From assembly GCA_030268105.1 (NCBI GenBank), contig BSDZ01000103.1:1864501-1928500 (forward strand): DNA of 64,000 nucleotides. The letters are read 5' to 3'. Origin of the DNA: Volvox africanus (lineage: Eukaryota; Chlorophyta; Chlorophyceae; Chlamydomonadales; Volvocaceae). Below, piece by piece: positions 30,301 through 42,962 of this stretch; the stretch's first letter is position 1; every line of letters begins with the position of its first letter. Below the pieces are notes generated by a model. The model saw nothing but the letters and a program-made list of their open reading frames with translations, was not told where the DNA came from and searched no databases. A program made the position numbers and the translations under genes.

Positions 30301-31751
30301 GGGTCAGAGAACTGGGGTCCATCCAGACCTGTTTCGTCCTTTGTTTTAAAACCCTTAAAATCCAAAAGCTCACAAACCCCAACACCAAAACTCACTCAGC
30401 CCTACCTCGTCCTTTTTAGTCTTGTGGACGTTTCCTATTGACGTCGTGGGATATTAGGGGGTAAAGCAGGGATAGTAACCCAGGGATAGTGAAGTAATGG
30501 GGTTGGGCAGTACGCAGCCATTCGGTGAGAGGGTCTATGATACCGCAGTTGGATTAAGTTGGCAGGTCCGTACGATTCACACCAGCACGAGTTGCATGCC
30601 GCGTCACGGACCGCTGCGTTGGAGATGCAACATTGGAAATTACCACGTCCCAAAGGAGGGGCGGAAGGGACGTCACTTCCAGTCTTACCGGGCCCCATCC
30701 ATCATGCCCCCTGGTCCACCACACCCCGTCCCAACCTCAACCCCCACCCTGCCGCACCTTTCTTCTTGGTCCTATCCGCGCTTTGATTCGGCACCAATGG
30801 TTTTCTCCCTGGGCGGTTTCGCATGCTCCTGTCAACCCGCGTACCCAATCCTTGGTAAGGGTCTTGTTTTTCTGGTTCCTCTGCAAACATACTCTATATC
30901 CCCCCTCCGCAATCCTCATCGTGCCACGCGCCCGCCCACAGCCGCTCGACCCACTCATCGCTCTCTCGTCCACGCAGCTTCTCCCGCACCTCCACTCGCA
31001 CGATGGGACACTCCAGCCTCGGTGGCGCTGGCAGCGGCGCCGGAGGTGGCCCTGGCAGCGGCACCGGAGGTGGCGCTGGGGTTTCGAGTCGTTCTATTTG
31101 CCTAGCCTTGGAACAGGCGATGGGGGAACAAACTGGTTCGCGGCCGTCTCTGGCTGCTGAGGATGCACCAGGTGCAGCGCCAGCAGCTCCTGCCGGGGGG
31201 CCCGATGGCGTTATCCCCCGCGGGTGCAACCGCGAATGGAATAACCACCAGCTCCAGCAACAGGAACAGCTCCACCTCCGGCAGCTCCCACCTGAACAAG
31301 TGATGGAGTACTTAGGTCGACTATTTAGGGCATATGAAGTGATGGGTGCGGTGGAAGACAGCGGCCCCGCCAGCACCTCGGCGATCCGCGTCGCGGCGGA
31401 GACGCAAGGTGGGAAAAGGTGGAAGGTTGGGCGTGAACTTAGGTGTAATGCGCATGAGCCATAAAGGTTTGATGAAGGGCGAGGTGGCTGCGAGGGGGAA
31501 GCGCGCCAGCGGAAGGGATGTATGATCTGGACCTAAAATTCTGAAAGTCCCCAAATTCTTCAATTCCTAAAGTCCTTGGGATCGTAAAGGCCTTTTATCC
31601 TTAAATCGAACTTCTGACTGCCTTCACCTTCCACTCCCCGCAGCACGCCTCGCATCTTGTTGGCAGCGCCTTCCCATTCTGTCGCGTGACCGTTCTCTGG
31701 CATCATTCACCAGAGTACAGACAACCGCCACGACTTTTCAACATGTAGAAT

Positions 31752-31782
<31 letters not shown>

Positions 31783-34700
31783 CACATGCTCACTTTACCC
31801 TGGCCCCCCTGGCTTTCATCCGGTTACCTGCCGTGATCCGCAGAACGCATTCTGCACATCCGCCAGACGATTAACGGCACCGGTAATGTGCCAGCCCTGT
31901 CCGCCCCCGCCTGCGACCTGTACGAACACCTGGAAGTTTCGGAGCTGATCGGTTCGGGGACTTTCGGGAAGGTTTTTAAAGGTGCGCAATGGGGCCTGGG
32001 GCTCCGACTGAGTGACGGAGGAAACGATGAATACTCCAATTTCGGTGGGTGTGGGAGAGGTGGGCACATGAGGGATGCGGCCTTTGCGGTGAGACCCGGA
32101 TGAAGGGATGTGGAAGGATTTCTGCCAATCTGGTCAAATCTGGTCGGTACTCCCGTAGCACTCCCGTAGACACAACATTTTCCGTCGCAGCATTAACATT
32201 GTTCCGCTTTTCCTCTGTTCATTTTACGACCATCTCGGCTGATCGCTGATCGCTGATCGGCTGATCGTCCTACATCCCCTCCCTCCGGTTAGTGCTGGTA
32301 CTGCTTCAGCAGCAGTACCAGTAACCGCCTTCACCCCTCCTTGCCCCTTGCACGTTCGACACGGCTCCCTTGCCCTACCCTGCCCTGCGTCGCCGCGGCC
32401 GAGTGCATCAACACCCTGCATCCTTTCGGCAGGTTTCTGGCACGGGACGCTGGTGGCTGTGAAGCTGTTGGTTTTCCCTGCCGCTCTGGCAGGACAGAGT
32501 CAGCTTGAAAAGATGGCTGCGATGGTGCGGTTTGAAAGCATGTGTTGTGATTGGACTGCATGCAATAGGAGGGGAGGGGTTACGGGCCGTTGGGTTTTTG
32601 GGGGCTTAAACCCTAAGAGGCGCGATAGTACGGCGGGCGGATTTGGTGGGGTGATGGTTTGACGTCACCTTGAAGGGAATAGCGGGTGGCATTGAAAAAG
32701 GGGTGGGCGCCGTTGGAACACGGACCTGTATTAGAGCAGTTGGGCAAGCAAACGAAATCAAATGGGGCAGTGAAATCACGTGTAGGTAAATAGCGAATCC
32801 TTGAGAGGTCACAAGGGTCTTGAGAGGTCACGAGGCGCCTGCATGCGTATGTCCGAATCCGTTATACCTGCCCTTATCACACTGAGCTGGCCTTGCTGCG
32901 TAGAAGTGCGATTTGCCCTGTGTGCTGTCAAGTCATCGAGACAGTTGTGGCAGTTGTTACTGATTCTCCGGTGTTTCTTGTGTCGCCTGGCCGTCGGGTG
33001 GTGGTCGCAGGAAGCGGCGATATCATCTTCTTTGTCTCACCCCAACATTGTGCAGGTAAAGGAGAGGGGTCGGAGAGTGGGGTCGGGCGAGGAGGAGTGG
33101 GATGCGGAAGGGGCAAAGGGCCAGAGGGGAACAGGGACAGCGATTCATTTTAACACAAACAGGTAACCTAATTATGTAAATGTACATATATATATATATA
33201 TACATTTACATAATTAGGTTATATATATATATATGTACGGCATACATGCGCGCACACACACACACATATATATATATATACATATATATTGTGTATATAA
33301 AGATAATGGTTTTTTGAAACAGAGAAGTTTATTTATTTAGCACCAGCAGATCTCGAATGGGTCAATATCTCAGGCCTATTTTGTGAAATTGCTATTTAAA
33401 GGACTGTTACTCCTTGGGTATTTTTGGTTGATAGATCGATCCCTTTCATAATTAAAAATTTTGCCGCGGGATATAGCTATATACATATATATATTCTATG
33501 TATATTCTATATATAGGAAATATTCTATATTTATATATTTATATACATTCTTTACCTTTATATATATACACATATAAAATAAACCTTTATACAGGTAATA
33601 CAGGTGTGATTCTGCGATATCCATGTAAACCTTGTCCCATCCCCGTCAACCACGTCCTGTCCTCGATTTCAAGACTTACACCTGGCGTGTGGCGCCGCTC
33701 CTGGACGCCGAACCGCTACACTCATCGTCTCCTGCCGTGCCCGCAGCAGCTTCAGCAGCAGCTGGTGTGGTTTGTGACGGCGCCGAGCCGCCACATGCGA
33801 CTGCTGAGCAACAGCAGCAGCAGCGGCCCGTGCAGGATTCACTCGAGTCAGTTGCAGAGAGTCACCGCCTCCGCCGCCGCCGCAGCTCCTCCTCCGCGGA
33901 GGTAATCGGGGCCCGCGTTTTGGAAGCTCTACCAGAACCCTCTACCCGTCAAGATTCTTGGGATGGCGCCGACCACCATCAACAAGAACAACGATATAGT
34001 CAACAACCGCAATACCAAATACTGCGATATCAGCAGCAGGAAGAGGAGGGTCATGATAACCATAATAATATCAACCTGTACAGCAAGGCCCGGAGCGCGT
34101 TGGCCTCGCCGCTGTCAGGTCCCAAGCATTCTGCAGACCAACATTTATTGGAGGGCCGGCAATCCTGGGCAGGGGCAGTTGCTTCAGCTCCAGGGATGCT
34201 ATTGCCGTCGATGGAAAAGGCTGCTGCGCGGCAGCTGCTGTCGCCACCACCCCCACGGAATCGCGGGGCTGGCGATGTCACCGCCGCCTTCTCAAACGTC
34301 CGACTTGCCGCCGCCGCAAACGTGCTCCAGGAGGGGTTTGAACTGTGTCTCATTCTGGAGCTGTGCGATGCAGGATCGCTCCGAGACCGCTTATCGCGGG
34401 GTGGGTTTCGGAGCTCTGAGGACCATGGGTCTGTGGACATGGCAGCCTTGCTGGATGTGGCTATGGACGTGGCGCGAGCGATGGCTTACCTCCATTCCAA
34501 GAGCATTGTCCATTCGGACCTCAAGTCCCGCAATGTGCTGCTCAAGGTGAGAGGTTTACCTTGAACGAGGGAGCGCGACGGATGAGGCGTATCTAGTACT
34601 CTCGGATAAGGAAAGAACCGACTACACATTAAGCATCGCTTCTCGTATGCTTGGCATTTCCTTTAATTCAGAAGCTTTTTATTGTATCAGATTTCTTTTT

Positions 34701-35023
34701 TCCCGTTATCGACCACTGACCACCGGATTCCAGAATGCGCGTGCGGGAGCTGGCGGGTTGTGCATTGTTCCCCCCAGTGACCCAAGCCTGTGGGTAGAAG
34801 CCTCCGGACCTGCGACTGTGAGGCCTCCTTGTGAATATGCGTTTAGGCTTATCTAAGGTTCTTAGAGGTTTTCGGATGAAAGGTAGAAAGGTATTACGAT
34901 TGCGGAAAGCAGGCAAGCCTAAACGGGGTGGTCTCAGAAGTCGGTACCGGAGGGTCGTAGAAAGGCCCCTCGTTGACCAACCTGGACTCGATAGGCGCCG
35001 CTGCGCCTCTGTCGTTGTCGTTG

Positions 35024-35055
<32 letters not shown>

Positions 35056-38000
35056 GCTTCCACCCCGGATCTGTCTCGTGACGTTTGGAAGCTCTTAATA
35101 TCATGGCAGTCAGGCTTACATCCATCCTTGCTTTCTCGTCGTCCGTATCCCCACCCCTTTCCCTGGTATGCCGACCACCAGTCCGTCAGCGGCAACCCCG
35201 CCTCGCTGGGCCGTCGTTGCTCAGTAATTGCCAAGGTTTCGGACTTTGGATTGTCTCTCCGGTAGGGTTGCCTAAACTGGACACGGGAATTTGCTACCTG
35301 ATGGGTAGCGCTGCCTAAGCTTGTCTAAAGGAAGAGCTGGAAGCGAATGCGGTGAATGCGGTGAACACGATAATGACCAGAACCTTGTCTACGAGTTCAA
35401 GACACATCATTTGACAGACGTTGAACAGATAAGAGGGATCGAATAAAAAAGCAACCTGTTTAGCTACCTTGCCCTGCGAGCTGTCCTGGTTATACCGTCC
35501 TTCCCGGTGTTCGACGCTTCCGACCCACGGCCTTCCTCCCGTGCACTCACTCCCGTCACGTGCAGGATTGACAACGACGTGACGCACGTCTCCAACATGT
35601 ACCAAGGGTGAGGCCTGACGGGGCCGAAGGCGGAGGGTGGCTGAAGTTTGACAAGTTGATGTCGCGCGTGTTTGTGTATGTCACGAAGCTAGTAGGGGGT
35701 TGGATTATGAAAGGTTAAATGAGACGCATTCGAAGGGTTGGGGTTTCACGGTTTTGATTATCGTTATGAAAGATGCCGGTGCTTCTGTCAAGGGTAAAGC
35801 TGACGTCTAAAACAGCCACCTGGGTTGCATTTACCAATTGTAATCTGCTTCTTGTGCTTCTTGCCTTCCCTAAATTGTCTTGCGCGGAATTCCCCCGTGT
35901 TGTGCAGTACGACAGCCTTCATGGCTCCGGAGCTTCTGTTGCACGGACGGGTTTCGAAGGCCTCTGACGTGTACAGGCAAGCAAGGCGCTGGGGGCTAAG
36001 TTGTTTGCCAGCACTTAACGAATGACGATGACGAATGATGATGCCAGTCATATATTTTCATACGGTGCTTCTATCTCTGTTTCAATGTACCTATGCCATT
36101 TCAGGCAACCAGCGCACGAAACAGATAGATCATCGCTCTCGCCCTCTTTCCTATCATTTAAAATGAAGCCACGATTGGAAGCCCACAATTCCAGCTTACG
36201 TCTGTAAAGTCTTCATGTCTCTCTGCATGTCTTCATGCCATGACATCCCGTTCCCACCTTACGGCGCCCGCAGCTTCGGCATCCTGATGTGGGAGCTGTA
36301 TACGTGCGGTGAGGCCTTCAAGGGCGTCCCGAAAGGTAAGGCCGCCGCCGTCGCTAAACAGAATCCGTTATCTGAATTCCGATTGTTACACCGAAGCAAT
36401 GGACGGGGTCCGCTTCGAGCACGAGACACAGCAAGGCACAGAGCAGGGCTGCCAGACCGCATGGCTTCTTGCTTGCGCAAGAACAGCGAACATGACGCTC
36501 GGTTGTCATCAACGGTTCCCCTTTCAGGCTCTCGTACCCACCACCCTTATGACCTCCCGTGCGGCGGCGACCCTAAGATCCCCCGCCCCGGTTTGTAACT
36601 CTGGATGTCTCGTGCCCTGCAATCAATGCTTGATGACCTTGCATGGGGTCCGTGTCTTCGTACGTATACACACAGCGCTGTTGCTGACTATTTGTTGCTG
36701 GCTATTTGTCTTTTGCGATCTCTCACAATCACACACACACACTCTCTTATCTTTTCAAATAACTTTCCGTTATAACAATCACCATTTAAAAATTATTTGT
36801 TTTATTACTCATGTCTCACCCTGTCCCTTGTCCTGTGTGGTTCACGACACGCATACACACACATACAAACATACGAACGAACATGGACGCAGCGTTGCTG
36901 GGGGCTAAAGTGGTGGAGGGTTTGCGACTAGACTTCCCGCCAGAGGTGCCCCCGCCGTACGCCCGGCTGGCACAGCAGTGTTGGGCGGATGATCCTGAGA
37001 GCAGGTGAGGTCCGCGATTTGCTGTCGTTTGCGGCGATAACGAATTCGGGAGGAGTATCCCTGGGAAGAAGGTTAGCAATACCAGGGCGGCGGTCAGCGT
37101 GAAGGGCTGGGACGGCCTGAAGGGGTGATGATCATTACGGACGATGTTTTGGTTGGTGGGGTAAGGGAGTGAGGCAGAGTTGCATACGGGAGGGGAGGGG
37201 GAAGGAGGATGTGCAACTCACAAGAGGGCGAGCAAACCGCGGACCCTAACAAACACTTCCGCTTTCGCCCGCATCGGTGCGGATCACCTCATTCCGAGGA
37301 AAGGATGACTCAATGATTTGTTAATCGAATAACTGAATATACTTCTATATTAAAATTGTTATTACAAATCTTTGTTGTGATTTACGCATCACTATTTTAT
37401 TTCCCTTTAATATCGTATGTTGTTAGATACCATTTGTCCCTTCCCCGCGGCCCCTTCGCCTCCTCTAGGCCGTCCTTCGATCGGGTCGTCCGCGAGCTCA
37501 GCCTCATGCGGGCGGCCCTGCACGGGGAGGCCCCCCCCGCGCCCGTACAACCCCTCGGCAGCGTCACCGCACAGGTCCGCCGCAACACGTGCCGCTCACG
37601 CATCCTCACGCGCCAAACCTCACAGCCACAGCAGCAGCCACAACAGCTGCTGCGTCCAGATGAACTGAAGCGTCGTTTCGGCAAGCTGGAAGTCCCGGCT
37701 GCTGCTACTACAGCCGAACGCCGCGGTCCGCTGCTGGAGACAATCGCCAGCTACTGTGACAGCCAGGACGCGACCGGCAGGGCCACGAGCAGCAGCTCCC
37801 ATCAGCCGCAGACGCTGCCGATGCTGACAGAAGACTTGACGGCAGGTCTGCAGGGCGCCGTGGCCTCGCAGGGAACCGATGGAGGCAACGGTGATGGCGG
37901 CGGCGGTGATGGCGGAGGCAGTTGTGACAGTTATCATGATTTTAAGGCAGCGTTGCAACCACTGTACGGTGGTGCTGCTGCTATTGCTTCTGAGCCAGCA

Positions 38001-38126
38001 GCTGGAAGCGGCAGTTTGGGTGCCACGCAGCTGCAGCGGCTAATTGAGGCCAACCTGCTAGTCGTGGGTGGCTGCGATGGTGGCAGCACCATGGTCGGTT
38101 TGAACGAGCTCAGGAACTGGAACTAG
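27355..38126 (+). CDS. receptor-like TKL protein kinase with secreted-type ectodomain
   Basis: Exons: 27355-27561, 27731-27824, 28551-29106, 29444-29574, 29630-29710 (tentative), 29909-30251 (tentative), 30978-31408, 31844-31981, 32433-32524, 33011-33055, 33674-34546, 35236-35261, 35566-35607, 35908-35976, 36274-36335, 36893-37004, 37469-38126. They total 3960 nt (1319 residues). Seen: signal peptide MAALVRCMVLVFLL; ectodomain with RRNVTIKG, SHVLFQDCVLHRT, NTTMVC, a beta-helix-like pattern known from volvocine receptor kinases; a short hydrophobic stretch TLVALAGGWWLF then RR (weak membrane segment); Gly/Ala/Gln-rich linker; kinase with GSGTFGKVFKG, VAVK, Glu in EAAISSSLSHPNIVQ, HSDLKSRN, DFGLSL, FMAPELL, DVYSFGILMWELYT, CWADDPESRPSF. 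Catalytic residues are complete; HRD reads HSD (non-RD). About 200 Q-rich residues split the N-lobe. The intron at 35977 has a GC donor. Ligand unknown. Confidence 0.85.
31752..31779 (+). repeat. (CA)n microsatellite in kinase intron
   Basis: About fourteen CA units in the intron before exon 31844-31981. Confidence 0.9.
33165..33220. repeat. 20-bp perfect inverted repeat around an AT core
   Basis: Arms at 33165-33184 and 33201-33220 are exact reverse complements; the 16-nt core is alternating AT. It lies in the kinase intron between 33055 and 33674 and is followed by more than 300 bp of AT/TA-rich sequence. It could form a cruciform or be a tiny palindromic mobile element. Confidence 0.85.
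35024..35055 (+). repeat. (CAT)n microsatellite in kinase intron
   Basis: About ten CAT/ATC units in the intron before the DFG exon. Confidence 0.9.
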
Positions 38127-40600
38127 AGGGCTCAACCTATCAAGTTATCTATCTATCTATCCATTTAGCTAGCTGGATAACTGGCTGGATCATTACCCAA
38201 CTAGATAATTAGCTGGCTAGCTAGCCAATCATGCTTTAATAGGACGAAAGTGGGCCTCATAGCCTTCCATCACGAGTGACCTCTACTGCAAATTTCTGTC
38301 AATTTCGTCCACGAGGTTTGGTATGACATGCGAAATGGCGGGCGAGCGGGTGGGGAGATTCGCGACACCGCGTGGATGAAGTCTGACGTGGACCCTAGCA
38401 GCTGTGGGTGGGTTGTAGGGTGTAGCAAGGAAGACGCCCAAGCAATTCAACGCCTTCCATGTGTTTTTTCGATTGATCGAGCTACACCCAGAAAGAGACC
38501 CCCGGCTGCCCTGACGAGGCCGTGACGTGTAGACTGGGAACGTACCGGGACTGCAATGACGGCTCGGGTATGGCATCTTGTGTCGGCGGAAGACCGCGGG
38601 CCCAACCCTCGGTTGTTTTAATTTAGGGTCTGTTTCCTATGATCACGGAACTGAGTTGGGTGGATAGGGCAGGCAGGCGTGGGGCCATCATGGGGAAAAT
38701 GGTTGAAAGAAGTAGAAGCATAAGAAGAGGAAGGGTATGGAAAGTGGGTTTCTAATGGTGGCGTGAGGAAGGACGGCGCAAAGATGTATTATTTGTTTTT
38801 TGGAAAGGATAAATATCACATACATGGGGCAGATAGAAGCTGCGAACTGCAGGATGAAATTTTGGTTAGTCGGTTGGTTGGCTAGTTGGTTGCTTGCTTG
38901 GTTCCGTCCTGTTGCACATCCCGTGTGATTGTCCATGGAAGTCCTCGAGGAGGGTTTTCCCCGAGCGTTGCTGGGTGCATCTTGGATTAGATGGTCATGG
39001 GGGATATAGACGAAAGATTCAGCTTTGCGGGCATTAGGGACGCTGCATCGTTGTGAGCAGGAGAATGACAGCAAAATGCGAGATGCCAAATGCAAAGACC
39101 AACCGCATTTTGAGTCTTAATGATGACGTCAAATGTCCATTCCTTCGGTTAGGGAGTTGGCGGACGGTAGCAGAAGAGCACTACTGAACTCCCAACCGCT
39201 GTCTGGGGTTGTCAGCCCACGTTCTAGCGTACGGTAGGTATTGTTCTGTGCGAATTGTAGGTGTTGTTGAGGGTGGTATCGTTGTTAATGTCGTAGTCGT
39301 ACAAAAACGGCACACACAACACAAAAGCATACAGTGCCTTTGCTTTCACACATAAACAGCATTCCTTCAGGAAGGCTTTCTTCAGTAGATGTGATGGTGG
39401 ATGTGGCGGTGGTCGTAGGTGCTTAAGTGTGACGATGGTCTTCAATGGTTTCATTGTTCCCCATCATGATAACCATTCTGCATTCCGTCACCGTTGATGT
39501 CTGTCGTTGTGCGATGTCTGTCATTGCTGTGCTGTGGACTGCAGATAGCCAAATGGTCGTTCTCCAGGCAGACAGTTAGGGTGCTGTTGAAAAGCTTGGG
39601 AAGTTGGGGCTTCAAGGCCTTATTGCACATTTGGAAGGAGAGGTGCTACTGAACTTCTAAATGCGTCGGGGGCAGCCATGCATATGTATTAAGGTTGGAT
39701 CCAAAACTAGCCATGAGTGTCCAGATTTTAGAGATACTACGTGCAACCAGTGCGCATTTAGGTTTTGTTAAGGTTTTCTCACTTAGGGTGCTTACAACTG
39801 TTGGTGATGTACTCTGTGGGTGTCCAGCATGTGTATCCTAGCATGTAGTCCTTGATCATTAATAGAGGTAACAGCCCACTCCCTTGAATATAAAATGTTG
39901 TTCGATGCCACAAAACCAATCAAAATGACATCCCACACGCTTTCCATGTCACGATTTAATCAATCCAGTATAGCTAAATGACCATGACGCCTGTATGCGA
40001 TCACTACTCCAAGTTCAGCAGATGGGAGGTCACACAAATTACGCCTCCACCCATGATGCCTGGCTGCCGCTGCAGTCGTTACTAACTGTATTGCAACCAT
40101 ACTGCTAAGCTTCTCCCAGGACCAGGCAGCTATGGAAAACATCCCTTCCTACATCAAAGATGGTGAGCGGTTGCTTTTGGGGGCCGAAGGCTCGGGGTGG
40201 GGGCCTCCATCCTCTCGTCGGATGCCATCCAGCTCGCACCGCTTGGCTGGATGCTGCCCATTCTTACAAAGCATGTCCAATCGATGTCGATGCATGATGG
40301 GCAGGTCGGTACTCGGTAAGGCAGTCATACAACATCCCGCATCATCCGGACTTCTGGATCACCCTGCTGCATGATCTTCTGCGTCACTCACTCGTCAGCC
40401 TGTCCTAGATAGGTCAATAATGATGTGTCAATAATGATCTCATGTCCGGCAAGGATCAAGGCATGACACGAGTCATCCTTACATACCCGCTTGGTCACCC
40501 TCATCAATATCCATACCTGGCTTATTAGCAGCATCTGGCTTATTAGCAGCATGCAGTCCACTACGGCATGGGTGTCCAAGAAGGATGCACAGGTTCAGGA
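38127..40600. other. 2.5 kb intergenic after the kinase gene
   Basis: Kinase 3' flank with a short TATC repeat (38145-38162) and CTAG-rich sequence to 38230. No supported gene. Near the right end there is a repeat arm (40204-40357) and a doubled CTTATTAGCAGCAT (40520-40552). Confidence 0.5.
40204..40357 (+). repeat. left arm of a long-range inverted repeat
   Basis: About 150 bp that recurs reverse-complemented at 62962-63112 with scattered substitutions. It sits about 240 bp outside the left edge of the retroelement nest. Confidence 0.85.
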
Positions 40601-41117
40601 TGTTGTATCACGGTTCGATTATCGCTGATGCGTGGGTCGGTGCGACTTCACAAAGCGATAAGCGAACGTAATAAATGCATGGTAGTAATAAATAAATTTG
40701 CATATATTTATCTTATATTTATCTATATCTATCTATATCTTGATATATTTATCTGATTTGGCTTCGTGCATTGCGACTTGACACATCGCTCTGTCAGCTG
40801 CATGACTATCGCGCCGCATCTGCGAATGTTTGACTTTGTCGGAAAAACACGAGCGCGTTGCATAATAATGACATGAGTTGTTAAGTAATAATATTTGCTA
40901 TATTATTACTCTATCGCTGGCATGCGTCACGTGCGCGTGTGAGACTTGTTTACGTCGCAGTGGTTGATCGACAACCGAATAATGCTATTCGGACCCTTGC
41001 ATCTTGCGGACGCCATGAAGGCTTAATTGTTGGAATACGTGGATATCGATGCTATGCATTAGGTTTTGTCACACTTAGGATTGACCTTCTAGTGTGAGTT
41101 ATACTGCGTATCGACAT
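40601..41117 (+). mobile_element. truncated LTR, family 3, copy a
   Basis: Starts TGTTGTATCACGG like the other LTRs of this nest. Carries the imperfect palindrome CCGAATAATGCTATTCGG at 40975-40992, followed by GACCCTTGCAT. It stops after a segment like ACTGCGTATCG where copy b begins, so its 3' part is missing. Confidence 0.8.
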
Positions 41118-41503
41118 TGTTGTATCACGGTTCGGTTACCGTCCATGCGAAGGTAGACCCGAGTCTACCGAATGATGAGCGAACATGACATGTGCAAACG
41201 AGCGCAATATATCCGCATGAATCTAGCGAGTTTGGCACTCCGCACCGCGACTCGTTGCATCGCGCCATCGGCTGCATACGTTTGACATATGGTCAACGTA
41301 GGCGCACTACACCACCATAAAACGATTCATCAAGTAATGTGGTTATCAGGCAACCGAATATCGATATTCGGGTCTTCGCATATTGCATACGTTGAGAGGG
41401 TGTATTTAATAATATTTGCGTTACGGAACTGTGTATTGGAGGTACTCACACTTGGGATCGGTGATCCAGTGTGACTTGTACTGCACATCGGTATCGCGAG
41501 TTG
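41118..41503 (+). mobile_element. truncated LTR, family 3, copy b
   Basis: Starts TGTTGTATCACGG inside copy a. Has the perfect palindrome CCGAATATCGATATTCGG at 41354-41371. Cut off after ATCGGTATCGCGAG by the DIRS-like element, close to the same relative position at which copy a is cut. Confidence 0.8.
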
Positions 41504-41531
41504 TTAGTTGTTGCTCTCGGAACAAAAGCCA
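41504..41531 (+). repeat. DIRS split direct repeat, copy 1
   Basis: 28 bp containing TTGTTGCTCTCGGAACAAAA; identical to 41806-41833 and 302 bp away from it. Lies at the outer end of the element next to the interrupted LTR. Confidence 0.8.
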
Positions 41532-41789
41532 TTGCCATTTCTGTTACAATTGCACTGTGCTAACAAAGGCCTAGGTCAAGGACCGAAGGCCTGAAGAATT
41601 AAGGAAAGAAACCAGCAACACTTCGGGCGACGCGACAAGGGATGGGCGGGCGGGCGCGTGCTGAACAACAAAACAAGATAATAGGAACGACTACGCACGC
41701 GAATAAATACAGCCCTGAGGACACGGGCTGAGGTAAGGCCCTTAGTTTAAACGCCGTACCTAGGCCTTACGTCTAACTAACCCGGCTTC

Positions 41790-42950
41790 CTAACGCAAGC
41801 CCGCATTAGTTGTTGCTCTCGGAACAAAAGCCAAAGAAAAGATACCAGCGCTTAACGGTTGAAGAACTGAACTCCAAACGGCGCGACCCGGCCAACCGCT
41901 AGAGGGCCAAAAAAAGGCTAAGGCTTTAGGGCAGGAGCGAACACCCAAGTCAAGATAATGCTCCCGCAAAGCCGACGAATTAGCACTCCAACCACCAAAG
42001 GCTTCCACAACCTCCATGGGAACACCAGCTGCACGGGCCGCCGAGGCACCACCTCGCCTTAGACTATACAGAGTGTGCACGCCCCGAAGGCTCTGCAAAC
42101 CAAACTGACCAAGCACCAGGTCGAACCAACGCTCTGCCCCTTGAGTAGACTGACGGACAGGCCAAAGACGAGACTTGTCCTGAGCTAAACGCTGCAACAA
42201 GGCAACTCGGAGAAAAGGAAGACCACAAAGAAGAAACTGCAGCACTGGGGCACGTTCAGCAGACACTACCCTACCTTTCCAGTTAAGGGGCTTGCACTGG
42301 AAAACCAGGATACCTCCCAACAAACGTGCCCAACAAACCAAGAGGAGGCAATCTGGGCGCAGGAACAAACAAAAAACCCCAAATAAAAAGTGGCAAAAAA
42401 ACTGGAGAGCTAACCCAAACTAACGGTAACGCCTCAAACAGCACCCAAGCACTCTCCGCACTGAAGGCTAAGACTAAAGAGGAGGTGGGGGAAAGGGAGA
42501 CCTGAAGACGCTCTCAACCCTTTCTGAAGGCCACAAGCAAGGTATTGTCTCCCGCACAAGGCTTAGGATAACCCAGAAGGTCGTGAATTGTGTTAACAAT
42601 ACTGAAGTATGGCTGTGCGGTACGCACCTGGACAGAGCCTTTTGCCGCAAGAAACTGACCCCACAAAAAGCCTGCATAGAAGGATGCCGGGAGGAACTCC
42701 AAGCCTTCCATCACACAAAAAACGCACAAAGGCCGCAAAAAAGAGAACCATAAGACCGCCAAGTACTAGCACCAACCCGAGCCATCATGACCTGCACTAC
42801 TGTTGGAGACGGGCCGAATGATCTATAACCCTGCAGCTCCCGACTGAAGATGAGAAACCAGCAGGTCCGAAACCACGGGAGGGGCAGTAACCAAACCCAG
42901 ATTAAGGCCATAACTAGGGGCCGCCCTAGCAACGGCATTAGCCTCAAGAG
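41790..42950 (-). pseudogene. tyrosine recombinase of the DIRS-like element, frameshifted
   Basis: The catalytic half is one open frame at 42368-41790. It shows SLRRGGASAARAAGVP, GGWS and a terminal Tyr in ALREHYL, the R / H-or-W / Y signature of phage-integrase-type recombinases, and an upstream LRPDCLLLVCWARLL holding the first Arg. The N-terminal half is spread over different frames: 42947-42711 with STWRSYGSLF, and 42762-42514 with LPASFYAGFLWGQFLAA and YPKPCAGDNTLL. So at least two frameshifts break it. Expected role: integration of a circular DNA copy without an integrase. Confidence 0.8.
41806..41833 (+). repeat. DIRS split direct repeat, copy 2
   Basis: Identical to 41504-41531. On the minus strand it overlaps the last codons of the recombinase frame. 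Confidence 0.8.
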
Positions 42951-42962
42951 AGCGAGCCCACT

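Noticed and set aside
33632..33673. Start of the kinase insertion exon at the upstream open frame (MSHPRQPRPVLDFK)
   Set aside because: The AG at 33672-33673 gives an in-phase join to NIVQ and a kinase-like beta 4 strand, so the upstream residues are intronic.
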